64,000 nt of DNA from Bufo bufo (taxonomy: Eukaryota; Chordata; Amphibia; Anura; Bufonidae), in the NCBI RefSeq assembly GCF_905171765.1, contig NC_053393.1, forward strand, positions 185,499,921 to 185,563,920, read 5' to 3'. This document shows positions 34,082-45,625 of this stretch, piece after piece (positions within the stretch are counted from its first letter, which is position 1; each line of letters opens with the position of its first letter). The position numbers and the translations under genes are program-made. A model generated the notes under the pieces. It saw nothing but the letters and a program-made list of their open reading frames with translations. It ran no database searches and was not told the DNA's origin.

Positions 34082-35660
34082 CAGGGAGTGCAGAATTATT
34101 AGGCAAGTTGTATTTTTGAGGATTAATTTTATTATTGAACAACAACCATGTTCTCAATGAACCCAAAAAACTCATTAATATCAAAGCTGAATATTTTTGG
34201 AAGTAGTTTTTAGTTTGTTTTTAGTTTTAGCTATTTTAGGGGGATATCTGTGTGTGCAGGTGACTATTACTGTGCATAATTATTAGGCAACTTAACAAAA
34301 AACAAATATATATCCATTTCAATTATTTATTTTTACCAGTGAAACCAATATAACATCTCAACATTCACAAATATACATTTCTGACATTCAAAAACAAAAC
34401 AAAAACAAATCAGTGACCAATATAGCCACCTTTCTTTGCAAAGACACTCAAAAGCCTGCCATCCATGGATTCTGTCAGTGTGTTGATCTGTTCACCATCA
34501 ACATTGCGTGCAGCAGCAACCACAGCCTCCCAGACACTGTTCAGAGAGGTGTACTGTTTTCCCTCCTTGTAAATCTCACATTTGATGATGGACCACAGGT
34601 TCTCAATGGGGTTCAGATCAGGTGAACAAGGAGGCCATGTCATTAGATTTTCTTCTTTTATACCCTTTCTTGCCAGCCACGCTGTGGAGTACTTGGACGC
34701 GTGTGATGGAGCATTGTCCTGCATGAAAATCATGTTTTTCTTGAAGGATGCAGACTTCTTCCTGTACCACTACTTGAAGAAGGTGTCTTCCAGAAACTGG
34801 CAGTAGGACTGGGAGTTGAGCTTGACTCCATCCTCAACCCGAAAAGGCCCCACAAGCTTATCTTTGATGATACCAGCCCAAACCAGTACTCCACCTCCAC
34901 CTTGCTGGTGTCTGAGTCGGACTGGAGCTCTCTGCCCTTTACCAATCCAGCCACGGGCCCATCCATCTGGCCCATCAAGACTCACTCTCATTTCATCAGT
35001 CCATAAAACCTTAGAAAAATCAGTCTTGAGATATTTCTTGGCCCAGTCTTGACGTTTCAGCTTGTGTGTCTTGTTCAGTGGTGGTCGTCTTTCAGCCTTT
35101 CTTACCTTGGCCATGTCTCTGAGTATTGCACACCTTGTGCTTTTGGGCACTCCAGTGATGTTGCAGCTCTGAAATATGGCCAAACTGGTGGCAAGTGGCA
35201 TCTTGGCATCTGCACGCTTGACTTTTGGGCAGTTGCATCATGGGCAGTTATTGGGCAGTTATTTTGCGCCTTGGTTTTTCCACACGCTTCTTGCGACCCT
35301 GTTGACTATTTTGAATGAAACGCTTGATTGTTCGATGATCACGATTCAGAAGCTTTGCAATTTTAAGAGTGCTGCATCCCTCTGCAAGATATCTCACTAT
35401 TTTTGACTTTTCTGAGCCTGTCAAGTCCTTCTTTTGACCCATTTTGCCAAAGGAAAGGAAGTTGCCTAATAATTATGCACACCTGATATAGGGTGTTGAT
35501 GTCATTAGACCACACCCCTTCTCATTACAGAGATGCACATCACCTAATATGCTTAATTGGTAGTAGGCTTTCGAGCCTATACAGCTTGAAGTAAGACAAC
35601 ATGCATAAAGAGGATGATGTGGTCAAAATACTCATTTGCCTAATAATTCTGCACGCAGTG
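34082..35660. mobile_element. Near full-length Tc1-like transposon, 1,579 bp
   Basis: Termini carry GTGCAGAATTATTAGGCAA and the inverse TTGCCTAATAATTCTGCAC; TA flanks it at 34080-34081 and 35661-35662. The length is normal for the superfamily. It splits the 26-bp minisatellite. Confidence 0.93.
34410..35442 (-). pseudogene. Tc1-related transposase, DD37E spacing, frameshifted
   Basis: The minus strand has MGQKKDLTGSEKSKIVRYLA at 35442, then two helix-turn-helix regions (LKIAKLLNRDHRTIKRF), a basic linker (KKRVEKPRRK), then in another frame LWTDEMRVSLDG (first D, about 34980), and in a third frame MQDNAPSH and SPDLNPIENLW ending at 34410 with FAKKGGYIGH. From the second catalytic D to the E there are 37 residues, against 34 in classical Tc1. 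Coverage is nearly complete, with at least two frameshifts, so it is a fairly young inactive copy. Confidence 0.9.
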
Positions 35661-36178
35661 TAGTGACAGAAGTATCAACAATTAGCCTCACTCAACAGTC
35701 TCAGCCTCAGCCCCAGTTTCAGCACCACCAGTTAGTGCCAGCCATCTCAGCCACCACTCACAGTGCCCGCAGTCTCAGCCACCAGTCAGTGTCAGCCATC
35801 TCAGCCACCAGTCAGTGTCAGCCATCTCAGCCACCAGTCAGTGTCAGCCGTCTCAGCCACTTGTCAGTGTCAGCCGTCTCAGCCACCAGTCAGTGCCAGC
35901 CGTCTCAGCCACCAGTCAGTGCCAGCCGTCTCAGCCACCAGTCACTGCCAGCCGTCTCAGCCATCAGTCAGTGCCTGCAATTTCAGCCACCAGTCAGTGC
36001 CAGTCGTCCCAGCCACCAGTCAGTGCAAGCCGCCTCAGCCGCCAATCAGTGCCAGTTGTCTCAGCCATCAGTCAGTGCCATCAGCCATAGCCACCAGTCT
36101 CAGCAATTAGCCCCAATCAACAGTCTCAGCCACAGCCGCAGTCTCAGCACCACCAGTCAGTGCCAGCTGTCAGTGGCT

Positions 36179-37611
36179 CCAAAAATAGTGATTTGTTAGT
36201 TATTTTAAAACATAACTTTTACTCATGAAATTAATATTAAAAAGATAGGCCCAAAATATAAGTGTGATAAAATTATGAGAGCGGCGGTATAACAGGTCAA
36301 TGTGCACGGCGGCACCCAAACAATAGGTGAAAAAAAGTGGAAAAAGGTACTTGGCGGCACCTAAAATGTAACCCGTACTCCTACCGCTCTGTCGTCAACG
36401 TCCAGGGTGCAGGATGCCTCCTAATGACACCAAAGTGAACGGCTCCAAACCAGGCGGGGGTCATATTCGAATTCGCAATATTTCGCGAATATTTCGTAGA
36501 ATATTCGCAAATTCGAATATTCGTTATATTCTACGATTTTTGTTACCAAAAAAATCGGCAAGGTAATGATCGTGTAATATGCGAATTTTCGAATTTTTAT
36601 TGCGATTTTTTCAACTTTTAGACAAAGAATATTATAGCACTATATTAGCTAAATTTCTCTATTATTAGTTGTTTTTTTTCGAATATTCGCTATATTGCTA
36701 TAACTTTGTTTTTTTGAATATTCGTAATATTCTAAAACAAGAATATATAGCAATATAGCGAATATTCGAAAAAACTAATATAGAGCAATTTAGCTAATAT
36801 AGTGCTATAATCTTCTTTGTCTAATAGTTGTAATTTTTTTCTCATCTGAAGTTCAGATTGGAAAAAAATTACAACTATAAAAAAAAAGATTATAGCACTA
36901 TATTAGCTAAATTGCTCTATATTAGTTTTTTTTTCTGAATATTCGCTATATTGCTAAAACAAGAATATATAGCAAAATCGCGAATATTCGAAAAAAAAAG
37001 AATATAGAGCAAAATTCGCAAACAACACTACTCCTAAAGTCAAGTATATTGCAGCCTTCTTATTGGCCTACAAGCTAGAAGCAGGGAGGGATCATGTGTA
37101 CTGATTAAAAATAAATAAATTGAATATAAAAAAAAGAAAAATAAATAAATCGAATATTCGAAATTACAAATATATATCACTATATTCGAAATATTCGTGA
37201 ATTTTCGAAGTACCTATATTCGTGATAAAAATTCGAAATTTGAATATTCGTGATCAACACTACTAGAGACAGCGGGGTCAAAAACAACCCTGTAGAGTGG
37301 TCTAAGGCTTGCCCTAATAACTAATTAGGGGTAGCAGCCTAACCACAGGGCACTCGTCCTTATAAGGGCGACCCCGTCCGGAACCTCTCCCTGTGACCTG
37401 GCCCTGTGTGGCCCTAATCTAGTCCCGGTCCCTACATGTACGTTTCATAGAAATCATCAGGGGAAATTTAGCTAGGACTTTTTTTAACAAAGACGATCGG
37501 GTGATACCAGGTATAACACACCCGTATGATCGTCTATAAACTATGTGGACTGCTGGAGGGAGTACTAGATAACGCTCCTCAACCATAGTACGGGCATCTC
37601 ATTAGCCGCGG
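36179..37611. mobile_element. Insertion with Penelope-like edges and an AT-rich hAT-like core
   Basis: Outer parts (36179-36455 and 37264-37611) have no coding sequence. The right part has, on the minus strand, CTGATGA (37454-37460) followed by GAAACGT, a weak hammerhead-like core. The core 36460-37263 is a dense set of GAATATTCG motifs in inverted orientation, ending ATCAACACTA, which resembles the hAT-like terminus at 28671. Confidence 0.45.
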
Positions 37612-38149
37612 ACAATGAGTCAACAGTCTCAGCCACAGCTGCAGTCTCAGCAGCACCACCAGTCAGTCGTCTCAGCCATCAGTCACAGTGCCAGCAGTCT
37701 CAGCCATCAGTCAGTGCCACCAGCCACAGCCACTAGTCACAGTGCCAGCAGTGTTAGCAATTAGTCAACAGTCTCAGCCACAGCTGCAGCTTCAGCACCA
37801 CCAGTCAGTGCCAGGAGCCAGTGTCAGCCATCTCAGCCACCACTCAGTGTCAGCCGTCTCATCAATCAGTCACAGTGCCAGCAGTCTCAGTCACCAGTCA
37901 GTGACAGTTGTCTCAGACACCAGTCAGTATCACAAGGAACAGCCACCAGTCAGTGCCAGTCATATCACCTATTAGTCAGTGCCACCAGCCACCAGTCACA
38001 GTGCTAGCAGTCTTAGCACCCATCAGTCAGTGCCAGTGATGCATATTACAGCCACATATAAGCCAGTATTACAGTAACAGAAAATATTACAAAACTACAA
38101 GCCTATATTACTGGGACTTTATACTAACTACATGCCACCCAAAAAAAAA

Positions 38150-38394
38150 GACATGTCAAGTAGGACAAAAGACACAGACAATGAATCCTACATAAGCAAC
38201 TTCTCCTGGAGAAACGGTCAGCTCAGCAAGTAGACATCAAAAAAAGACAGGCTGAAAAACAAAGAGAAAAACAAGCAAATAGATGAATTCAAGAAAAAAA
38301 AAAGAGAGTCTCAAAAACGCTAAAAGAGAAAGACTCAGAAGAGCAAATAGATCCATACAAGAACTGAAAAATGAGCGTAAAAAACAATTTAGAA
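38150..38394 (+). pseudogene. Helitron protein remnant, upstream part
   Basis: A-rich plus-strand sequence encodes in broken frames a lysine/arginine/glutamate-rich stretch (QREKQANR, RANRSIQELKNERKKQF). It continues in the same style beyond the MITE at 39314. Basic repeats of this type precede the Rep domain in some animal Helitrons. Confidence 0.5.
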
Positions 38395-39313
38395 GGCCCT
38401 TTTCACACGGGCGAGTTTTCCGCCCTGGGTGAAATGCGTGAGGTGAACGCATTGCACCAGCACTGAATCTGGACCCATTCACTTCAATGGGGCTGTGCAG
38501 ATGAGCGGTGATTTTCACGCATTATTTGTGCGTTGCGTGAAAATCGAAGCATGTTCTATATTCTGGGTTTTTCACGCAACGCAGGCCTCATAGATAATGG
38601 GACTGCATGTAAATCGCAAGCATCCGCAAGCAAGTGCGGATTCGGTGCAATTTTCACGCATGGTTGCTAGGAGATGATAGGGATGAGCAACCCCGGACCC
38701 CATTAAAGTAAATGCACTGTATTATTTTCCCTTATAACATGGTTAAAAAAAGAAAAATTAACTCACCTCATCCACTTGTTCGTACAGCCGGCATAGTCTA
38801 CTTTCTTCTTCTTTCAGGACCTGCAAAAGGACATTTGATGATGTATCTTCATTCAGCAGGACCTGCGCTGACGTCACCACGCTCTCCACGTGGTGAGCGC
38901 GATTACGTCATCAAAGGTCCTTTTGAAGGTCCTGAAAGAAGAAGAAAGAAGGCGATGCCGGCTGCACGAACAAGTGGATGAGGTGTTATTTTTTTAACCC
39001 AATCAACATTTTAGTAAGCATTCTGTATTAAGAATGCTATTATTTTCCCTTATAACCATGTTATAAGGGAACATAATAAAATCTACAGAGCACCCAACCC
39101 AATCCCGAAATTCAGTGAAGAAGTCCGGGGTCTGGGTACCACATTCATTTTTTTCTCACGCGCGTGCAAAATGCATAGAACCCGCGTGATAAAAACTGAA
39201 CAACGCAATCACAGTCAAAACTGACTGAAATTGCATGCACACTCGCGTGGGTTTCCAGCAATGCACATGAAACGCACACGGAGCAAATCCGGGACGCCCC
39301 TGTGAAAGAGGCC
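38395..39313. mobile_element. Palindromic MITE, second copy of the long GGCCTCTTTCACAC type
   Basis: It begins GGCCCTTTTCACACGGGCG and ends CCCCTGTGAAAGAGGCC. Internal blocks (TTATTTTCCCTTATAAC, GATGCCGGCTGCACGAACAAGTGGAT) match the element at 3447-4401. The flanking triplets (GAA/TAA) do not show a clean duplication. Confidence 0.78.
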
Positions 39314-40300
39314 TAAAAGAAAGACAAAGATGAGAAAATAGATCAATTAAAGAAAAGGAAAATGAGCATCAGAAAAATGTCAAAAGACAAAGAGCAAGTC
39401 TTACTGCAGATGAACGAAAAACACTACGTCAGCAACAAGCTAAAATAAATAGAGTCAGGATAACAGATCTTCAAACAGACACAACACATCTATTAATAGC
39501 CACACAGGAGAGGATAAAGGATATAAGAGAAAGACAAAAACGTAAGAGACATGCTGAAAGAGAAAAAGCTAGGACAGCAAGTCTTACACCAGAAAAACTT
39601 ACAATGTTTGCGACAAGCACAATCACAGAGACTGGCCCGGAGTAAACGACTGGAAACAAATGAATCTAGGGCCACAATAGGAAGAATGGCACTTATAAAT
39701 GGCACTTATAAATGATATAGTTAATATTAATGAGGGTAACATTATACACCACACATGTGAAGATTTGAATCAGATATGCATTTTTTGTCAAGCAAAACAT
39801 TTTGAAGGAGAAAGAACATCTGATCATAAATTTACATAGTGTTGCTCAAAAGGAAAAGTAAATCTTCAACCAATTCGAACAAACCCGTTTATACAGCAGC
39901 TCATGATGATGGGTCAGCATCATTACAGCAAAAATTTCATGCAACATATAAAGGTTAATAAATAGTGCTCTAGCATTTGCATCTATAGGAGCTAACATTA
40001 GTCCGCCTTCTGGCTATGGGCCATACTGTTTTCGAATCCATGGTTTGATTTGTCACAGAGCAGGAACACTGCATCCTCAACAGGGTGAAAACAGACAGTT
40101 TGCACAATTATACATTTTAGATCCCTCTGAAGCTGCAGAACAAAGAATACAAATTTCTGCCAAATCAGGAATAAATACAGAGCTTATGCAAACATTAAGT
40201 ACATTTATGGCGCAATTCAATCCTTTTGCCGAGGCCTGCAGAATGTTGTACAAAGTTGAAAAAGAATATGAAGAGGATGCCGCAAAAAACGGGAATGTTA
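39314..40300 (+). pseudogene. Helitron Rep/helicase protein, N-terminal domain remnant
   Basis: Helitron proteins combine a rolling-circle Rep nuclease with a helicase. Here the plus strand first gives a basic repetitive stretch (RQKRKRHAEREKARTA), then CIFCQAKHFEGER at about 39780, and GPYCFRIHG at about 40015 followed by CHRAGTLHPQQGENRQFAQLYILD. This last part corresponds to the helicase-like N-terminal domain found in Helitrons (GPYCFRIHG-type signature). The last open stretch, 40045-40300, ends in ACRMLYKVEKEYE. Earlier parts have stops and shifts. The Rep catalytic region and the helicase are missing. Confidence 0.7.
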
Positions 40301-40735
40301 TTAACCCTTTCATGACCAAAGGTCATTGATGCCCCAGTGTCGAGGTCAAAATTTACAAATCTGACATGCGTCACTTTATGTGGTAATAGCTTTGGAACGC
40401 TTTTACTTATCCAAGCCATTCTGAGATTGTTTTCTCGTGACAAATTGTACTTCATGACAGTCATAAATTTGAGTCAATATATTTCACCTTTATTTATGAA
40501 AAAATCCCAAATTTACAAACATTTTGAAAAATTAGCAATTCTCTAAATTTCAATTTCTCTGCTTCTAAAACAGAAAGTGATACCTCATAAAATATTTATT
40601 ACTTAACATTCCCCATATGTATACTTTATGTTGGCATCATTTTGGAAATGTCATTTTATTTTTTTTCAGGACGTTAGAAGGCTTAGAAGTTTAGAAGCAA
40701 TTCTTAAAATTTTTATGAAAATTTCCAAAACTCAC
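40301..40735. mobile_element. piggyBac-like terminal fragment
   Basis: It starts TTAACCCTTTCATGACC at about 40301, the TTAA-CCC form typical of piggyBac termini, and continues as AT-rich sequence. The right side is cut by the Tc1 fragment at 40736. There is no coding part. Confidence 0.45.
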
Positions 40736-41057
40736 TTTTGCCGCATACTGGATGTTTTTCCCTTTTCACACCATTCTTTGTAAACCCTATAAATGGTTGT
40801 GCGTGAAAATCCCAGTAACTGAGCAGATTGTGAAATACTCAGACCGGCCTGTCTGGCACCAACAACCATGCCACGCTCAAAATTGCTTAAATCACCTTTC
40901 TTTCCCATTCTGACATTCAGTTTGGAGTTCAGGAGTTTGTCTTGACCAGGACCACACCCCTAAATGCATTGAAGCAACTGCCATGTGATTGGTTGACTAG
41001 ATAATTGCATAAATGAGAAATAGAACAGGTGTTCCTAATAATTCTTTAGGTGAGTGA
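40736..41057 (-). mobile_element. Fragment of the CACTCACCTAAAG Tc1 family
   Basis: Nearly identical to 30690-31009, covering the transposase N-terminus on the minus strand and the terminus AATTCTTTAGGTGAGTG. The other end is missing. Confidence 0.9.
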
Positions 41058-41257
41058 CGCTCTAAAACATTATTTCCAAGTGCATGTTGTTCAGCTGATG
41101 CTTTAAAACATTATTTGCGAGTACATGCTGTACAGCTGATGCTCTAAAACATTTTATGTGAGTGCATGCTGTTCAGCTGACCCTATTAAAAAAAATTAAG
41201 TTGAGGGCCTGCAGTTGAGCTGATTCTATAAAAAAATTTGAGTAGAGGGAATATATA
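41058..41257. repeat. Short degenerate tandem repeat of about 55-60 bp
   Basis: GCTCTAAAACATTATTT and GTGCATGCTGTTCAGCTGA recur about three to four times between 41060 and 41235. Similar arrays lie beside hAT genes elsewhere in the window, so this could be the 3' flank of the outer hAT. Confidence 0.55.
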
Positions 41258-41407
41258 CAATCTGGATGAGGAGGTGAAAACAAGATTCAACCATATACTC
41301 TCTTTTTGTGGTGGAAAAGGTGCATAGAGATACACTACAGTAGATTGAGTACATTATAAATGATAGATTGAAATTGCCTTTATGTTCATCATCAGCTCAG
41401 CTCTCCT

Positions 41408-42095
41408 CTAGTGGAGTTGAGAAGTCAGGGGCAATCCAGATCTTTTTATCTGAGTCAACCTGTCAGCATTGCCAGTGGACAAGTGGATACACTTATCTGT
41501 TATAAATACATGCTCAGACAAAACGCTGGCAGCAGGGCAGGCCAGCACCTCCAAGGCGTAGAGCGCAAGTTCGTGCCACGTGTCTAGCTTGGACACCCAG
41601 TAGTTGTAAGGCACTGAGGGATCATTTAGGACGCTGTCACGGTCTGCTATGTATTCCTTCACCATCTTCCAAAACTTTTCCCTCCTAGTACCACTAGGCC
41701 GCGCTTCAGGGTGAAGTTGCCACATTAAAGTGTACCATGCCTTGGAGAATGTTGCCCTGCCTTTTTTGGAACTGCTCTGTGTTCCCCTTGCCTCCCTTCC
41801 TTGGTTGCCTAAGGAAGTACGAACTCTGCCGGCCGTGTTGTCAGATGGAAAATTTTAGAGCAATCTCTCAACAAGAACATTCTGGTATTGCACCGTTTTA
41901 CTCGTCCTCTCCACCCCAGGAAATAGAGATGAGAAGTTATTTTTGTAGCGGGGGTCGAGAAGGGTGAACACCCAGTAGTCTGTGTTATCTAAAATGCGTA
42001 TAACGCGAGGGTCACGGAAAAGGCAGCCTAACATGAAGTCAACCATGTGTGCCAGAGTACCAAAAGGCAAGACTTCGCTGTCTTCATCAGAAGGT
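41408..42095 (-). pseudogene. Outer hAT transposase, C-terminal part
   Basis: Minus-strand frames give SSPSDEDSEVLPFGT, then HMVDFMLGCLFRDPRV and LLDPRYKNNF at 41930-42040, then YWVSKLDTWHELALYALEVL and ACPAASVLSEHVF (about 41500-41580), the hAT dimerisation motif. A short deletion follows SEHVF, where relatives have an AGGV stretch. The frame directly next to the duplication does not match that on the other side of the insertion, so a frameshift exists as well. Confidence 0.85.
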
Positions 42096-42199
42096 GAGCT
42101 GACTAGAGTTGAGCGGACACCTGGATGTTCGGGTTCGGGACCCGAACTTGACCCGAACTTGACCCCGAACCCCATTGATGTCAACGGGGACCCGAACTT

Positions 42200-42960
42200 T
42201 TGGGCACTAAAATGGCTCTAAAATAGTCCTGGAAAGGCCTAGAGGGCTGCAAAAGGCATCAAAATGTGCTTAAGAGCATGACAACTGTTCTGCAAACAAA
42301 TGTGGATAGGGAAATGACTTAAAATAACATAAAATACAGAAAAATTAACAATCTGGATCTAGGAGTAGGAGGTTGAGGAGGCCATGGATGGGTGGATGTG
42401 GTGGTGTAGGTTGACGTGGCGGTGTAGGTGGAAGCGACGGTGAAGGAGGAATAGGTAGCCAACACTGATTTGTGTTTTTTTTTCTATTTTTAAATTGGGG
42501 TATTCCCCAAAATATTGGGACATATAACAAAATAAAACAAAGAATAAGTGCACTTGAGTACAAGAATGGATGGTTGAGGCTGGTATAAATGTCTATTCTG
42601 CACAAGGTACGGACAAGTCCTGTGGGATCCATGCCTGGTTCATTTTATTAAACGTAAGCTTGTCCACATTGGCGGCGGCCTGTGATAATGCTCTCTGCCG
42701 TGCTAAACACACGTTCACACTATACACTGGATGCAGGGCAGGTCAGCACCTCCAAGGCTGACAAAGCTTTTCCACATTTTGGCCATGCTAACCCTGCCTT
42801 CTCAGGTGCTGGTGGTGCCCCAGCTGCGTTGGCGACCTCTTCCTCCTCCTCTGCCTTTGCCTTGTGCTTCCACTGTGCCCCCGCTGTCCGGTGGGAATGC
42901 TATCATCAGCGTGCGCTTGTAGTCGCGCATATTCTGATCAGTAACAGATGTTTTCACTAA
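42200..42960. other. Left non-coding part of the inner hAT
   Basis: CTAAAATAGTCC, GTGCTTAAGAGCATG and TGTGGATAGGGAAAT at 42210-42320 recur at 43738-43850, so part of this flank is duplicated. 42750-42900 resembles 51850-51965 at the other end in the same orientation (TGACAAAGCTTTTCCACAT, CTGCGTTGGCGACCTCTT). Confidence 0.6.
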
Positions 42961-42964
42961 ATTT

Positions 42965-43665
42965 TGTTCCCTGTCAGCAATGCAGAGCAGGGGTTCATTT
43001 ACGGCAAAAGGGGGTTCATGTCATCCAGCAAATAAACAGACGATTTTTTAGAGATTTAGGCCCCTGTCACCCAGGCACAGCAGGGGTTCATTCACGGCAA
43101 AAGGGGGTTCTTGTCACCCAGCAAATCAACAGACGATTTTTTAGAGATTTAGGCCCCTGTCACCCAGGCACAGCAGGGGATCATTCACGGCAAAAGGGGG
43201 TTCATGTTACCCAGCAATACAACAGAGGATTTTGAGAGATTTAGGCCCCTGTCACCCAGGCACAGCAGGGGTTCATTCACGCCAAAAGGGGTTCTTGTCA
43301 CCCAGCAATACAACAGAGGATTTTGAGAGATTTAGGCCCATGTCACCAGGGCACAGCAGGGGTTCATTCACGGCAAAAGGGGGTTCTTGTCACCCAGCTA
43401 TAGAACAGAGGATTTTGAGAGATTTAGGCCCCTGTCACCCAGGCACAGCAGGGGTTCATTCACGGCAAAAGAGGGTTCTTGTCACCCAGCAATACAACAG
43501 ACGATTTTGAGAGATTTTGGCCCCTGTCACCCAGGCACAGCAGGGGTTCATTCACGGCAAAAGGGGGATCTTGTCACTTAGCAATAGAACAGAGGATTTT
43601 GAGAGATTTAGGCCCATGTCACCCAGGCACAGCAGGGGTTTGTATACGCCAAAAATGGTAAAATG
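42965..43665. repeat. About 92-bp tandem repeat, seven to eight copies
   Basis: The unit contains GTCACCCAGGCACAGCAGGG, GTTCATTCACGGCAAAAGGG and GAGGATTTTGAGAGATTTAG; the spacing is 92-93 bp. It is non-coding; frames such as GPCHPGTAGVHSRQKG are by-products. Confidence 0.9.
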
Positions 43666-44120
43666 TCACCCGACAATTGAAAATTAGAATTTTTTCAATT
43701 TAGGGCACTAAAATTGGCACTTTATTTTTATTAAAATGGCTCTAAAATAGTCCTTGAAAAGGCTAGAGGGATGTAAAAGGCAGTAAAATGTGCTTAAGAG
43801 CATGGCAACTGATCTGCAAACAATTGTGGATAGGGAAATAACTTAAAATGAAATAAAATAACTAAAAATTACAAATTATTAACCTGCAACTCAGAGAAGG
43901 AGGTAGATATGGAGTTGGAGGTTGAGTAAGGCGGTGAATGTGGTGTTGTAGGTGGAGGCAGCAATGGAGGAGGAGGAGGAGGTAGTACACAATGTTTTTT
44001 ATTATTTTTTATTGGGGTAGGTAGCCCCCAAAATATTGGGACAAATAAAAAAAAAGAAAATAAAGAATCATTGCATTTGACTTGAGTACAAGAATGTATG
44101 TTTGATGGTGGTATAAATGT

Positions 44121-44520
44121 CTATTCTGCACAAGGTACAGACAAGTCTTGGGAAATCCAAGCCTGGTTCATTTTAATGAACGTGAGCTTGTCCACATTGG
44201 CTGTGGACAGGCGGCTGTGTCTGTCTGTAATGACGCCTCCTGCCGTGCTAAATACACGTTCAGAGAGTACACTGGCTGCAGGGCAGGCCAGCACCTCCAA
44301 GGCATACAGGGCAAGCTCTGGCCATGTGGACAATTTGGAGACCCAGAAGTTGAATAAGGCAGAACGCTAACTATGAGACTGATGGTTCTGCCCCATTCAA
44401 CTTCTGGGTCTCCAAATTGTCCACATGGCCAGAGCTTGCCCTGTATGCCTTGGAGGTGCTGGCCTGCCCTGCAGCCAGTGTACTCTCTGAACGTGTATTT
44501 AGCATGGCAGGAGGCGTCAT
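44121..44520. pseudogene. Inner hAT transposase C-terminus as an inverted duplication
   Basis: The minus strand at 44121-44333 reads TWPELALYALEVLACPAASV, then SERVFSTAGGVITDRHSRLS and NVDKLTFIKMNQAW. The plus strand at 44396-44520 carries the same LPYALEVLACPAASVLSERV-type coding sequence again; the two arms pair around 44375. The plus copy breaks at the LTR insertion and resumes at 51665. Confidence 0.85.
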
Positions 44521-45625
44521 TGCAGCACGCCAGACCTGCAGGGTATAGCGAAGCGAGGTCACGGTTATAGGCAATCGAGGGTTGCTCACTGTATTGGAGA
44601 ACCCTGGGCAGGAATGCGGCAGTGAAGGAGAGGTAGACACAGTTCCTCTGGGGCACACTCTGTATATAGGGACCAGGCCTGATGGTGGATGAGGTGCCCT
44701 GGATGTTACAGGTATTTTTAGTGCCTGGGGCAAGGTCCCTGTTGGATTCGTGACGCCAGTGCCTGTAACGGTGGCACACCGATTTATAGGAGGAATAACT
44801 GAGTACTCAGTGGATAAACCAAACGTTTCTTTACTTGATGAACACAGTCCAACTTTGTACATACAGTTATATTTGATAGTGATGATAGTGCAGTCCCTTG
44901 AACAATACTTCACAAGCAAGTAGACTTTAGATGGTGGCAGGTAGTAATCATGCAAGATACTTGGAGGACACAACAATTAATGCTTTGCAGTGCAATGCTG
45001 CTCTATCCCCTTCAGCTATTCTAGCTGGCTGGATCCCAAGGCCTGGATGCCTAAATACTGGCTTTAATCCTTGGTATATAAATTCTCTCTCCAGTATTGA
45101 CCCTTGCTCTTTACTTCATAGATCCTCTGCCCATCAGGTTACTTATCTGACTTGTATTATCCTTGCTTGGTTGGGAAGCTGCAGGTTTCTCCCAGGAGGT
45201 CCATTCCTACTACTGGGGTAATCTTCTGAGCTAACTGAGGCTCACTTGATCCGCAGCTAGGCTAGGATCCCTCTACTAGCCCCCTGGTAACAACTAGAAG
45301 CCTGGGCTGTCTAGCTGCATGTCAGGAGGAGGCCCTCAGCATATCACTGGCTGGTGCCTTCTAACTTGTCTCTGCAGACTCCTGACTCTGAACTCCCTCT
45401 CCCTGTCTGGGCCTGGACCTTTATACTAGGGGCTCCCTATCTCCCTCTAGTGTCTGGGATTTCTAGCTATTGCATCATACAGGGGAACATTGCATATAAA
45501 AAACACATTAGAAAATACATGGATTGCACAATTACATATGACATTTCTGTCCCTTGTGAGTAGGAGGAACGCGCACACCAATTGACCCTTGTGTAGTGTC
45601 CACGCCAATCTAGTGGGACACTACA
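44521..45625 (-). repeat. LTR (3' with respect to the minus-strand genes)
   Basis: The plus-strand limits are TGCAGCACGCCAGACCTGC and TAGTGGGACACTACA. It is 1,105 bp. It aligns over its full length with 48324-51664 minus the fold-back insertion. Frames of about 200 codons on the minus strand across the LTR and hAT are fortuitous. Confidence 0.9.

Larger units (their letters stand above)
33580..38040. repeat. 26-bp minisatellite in three blocks
   Basis: Blocks at 33580-34080, 35663-36178 and 37612-38040 share the unit GTCTCAGCCACCAGTCAGTG plus CCAGCC, with variation. Reading frames (QPPVSASRLSHQS-like) are a by-product: 26 is not a multiple of three, so all three frames stay open with related peptides. 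The blocks are separated by insertions. Confidence 0.9.
33396..40300 (+). mobile_element. Probable degenerate Helitron with several nested insertions
   Basis: The candidate 5' end reads TCTCCTATATAATTAGAGCC, a form common for Helitron 5' termini. A 26-bp tandem repeat follows in three blocks, then plus-strand remnants of a Helitron protein up to 40300. Inside are a Tc1 copy (34082-35660), another insertion (36179-37611) and a MITE (38395-39313). The 3' end is lost; piggyBac-like sequence follows. Joining the 5' end and the coding part into one element is an inference. Confidence 0.55.

Noticed and set aside
33424..37975. Frames rich in SHQSVSAISATSQ repeats, up to 187 codons
   Set aside because: The 26-bp unit keeps three frames open; the peptides are not protein-like.
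44168..44976. Two minus-strand frames of about 200 codons
   Set aside because: They run across the LTR and the inverted hAT segment; the LTR part is repeated at 48268-48656 and has no domain.
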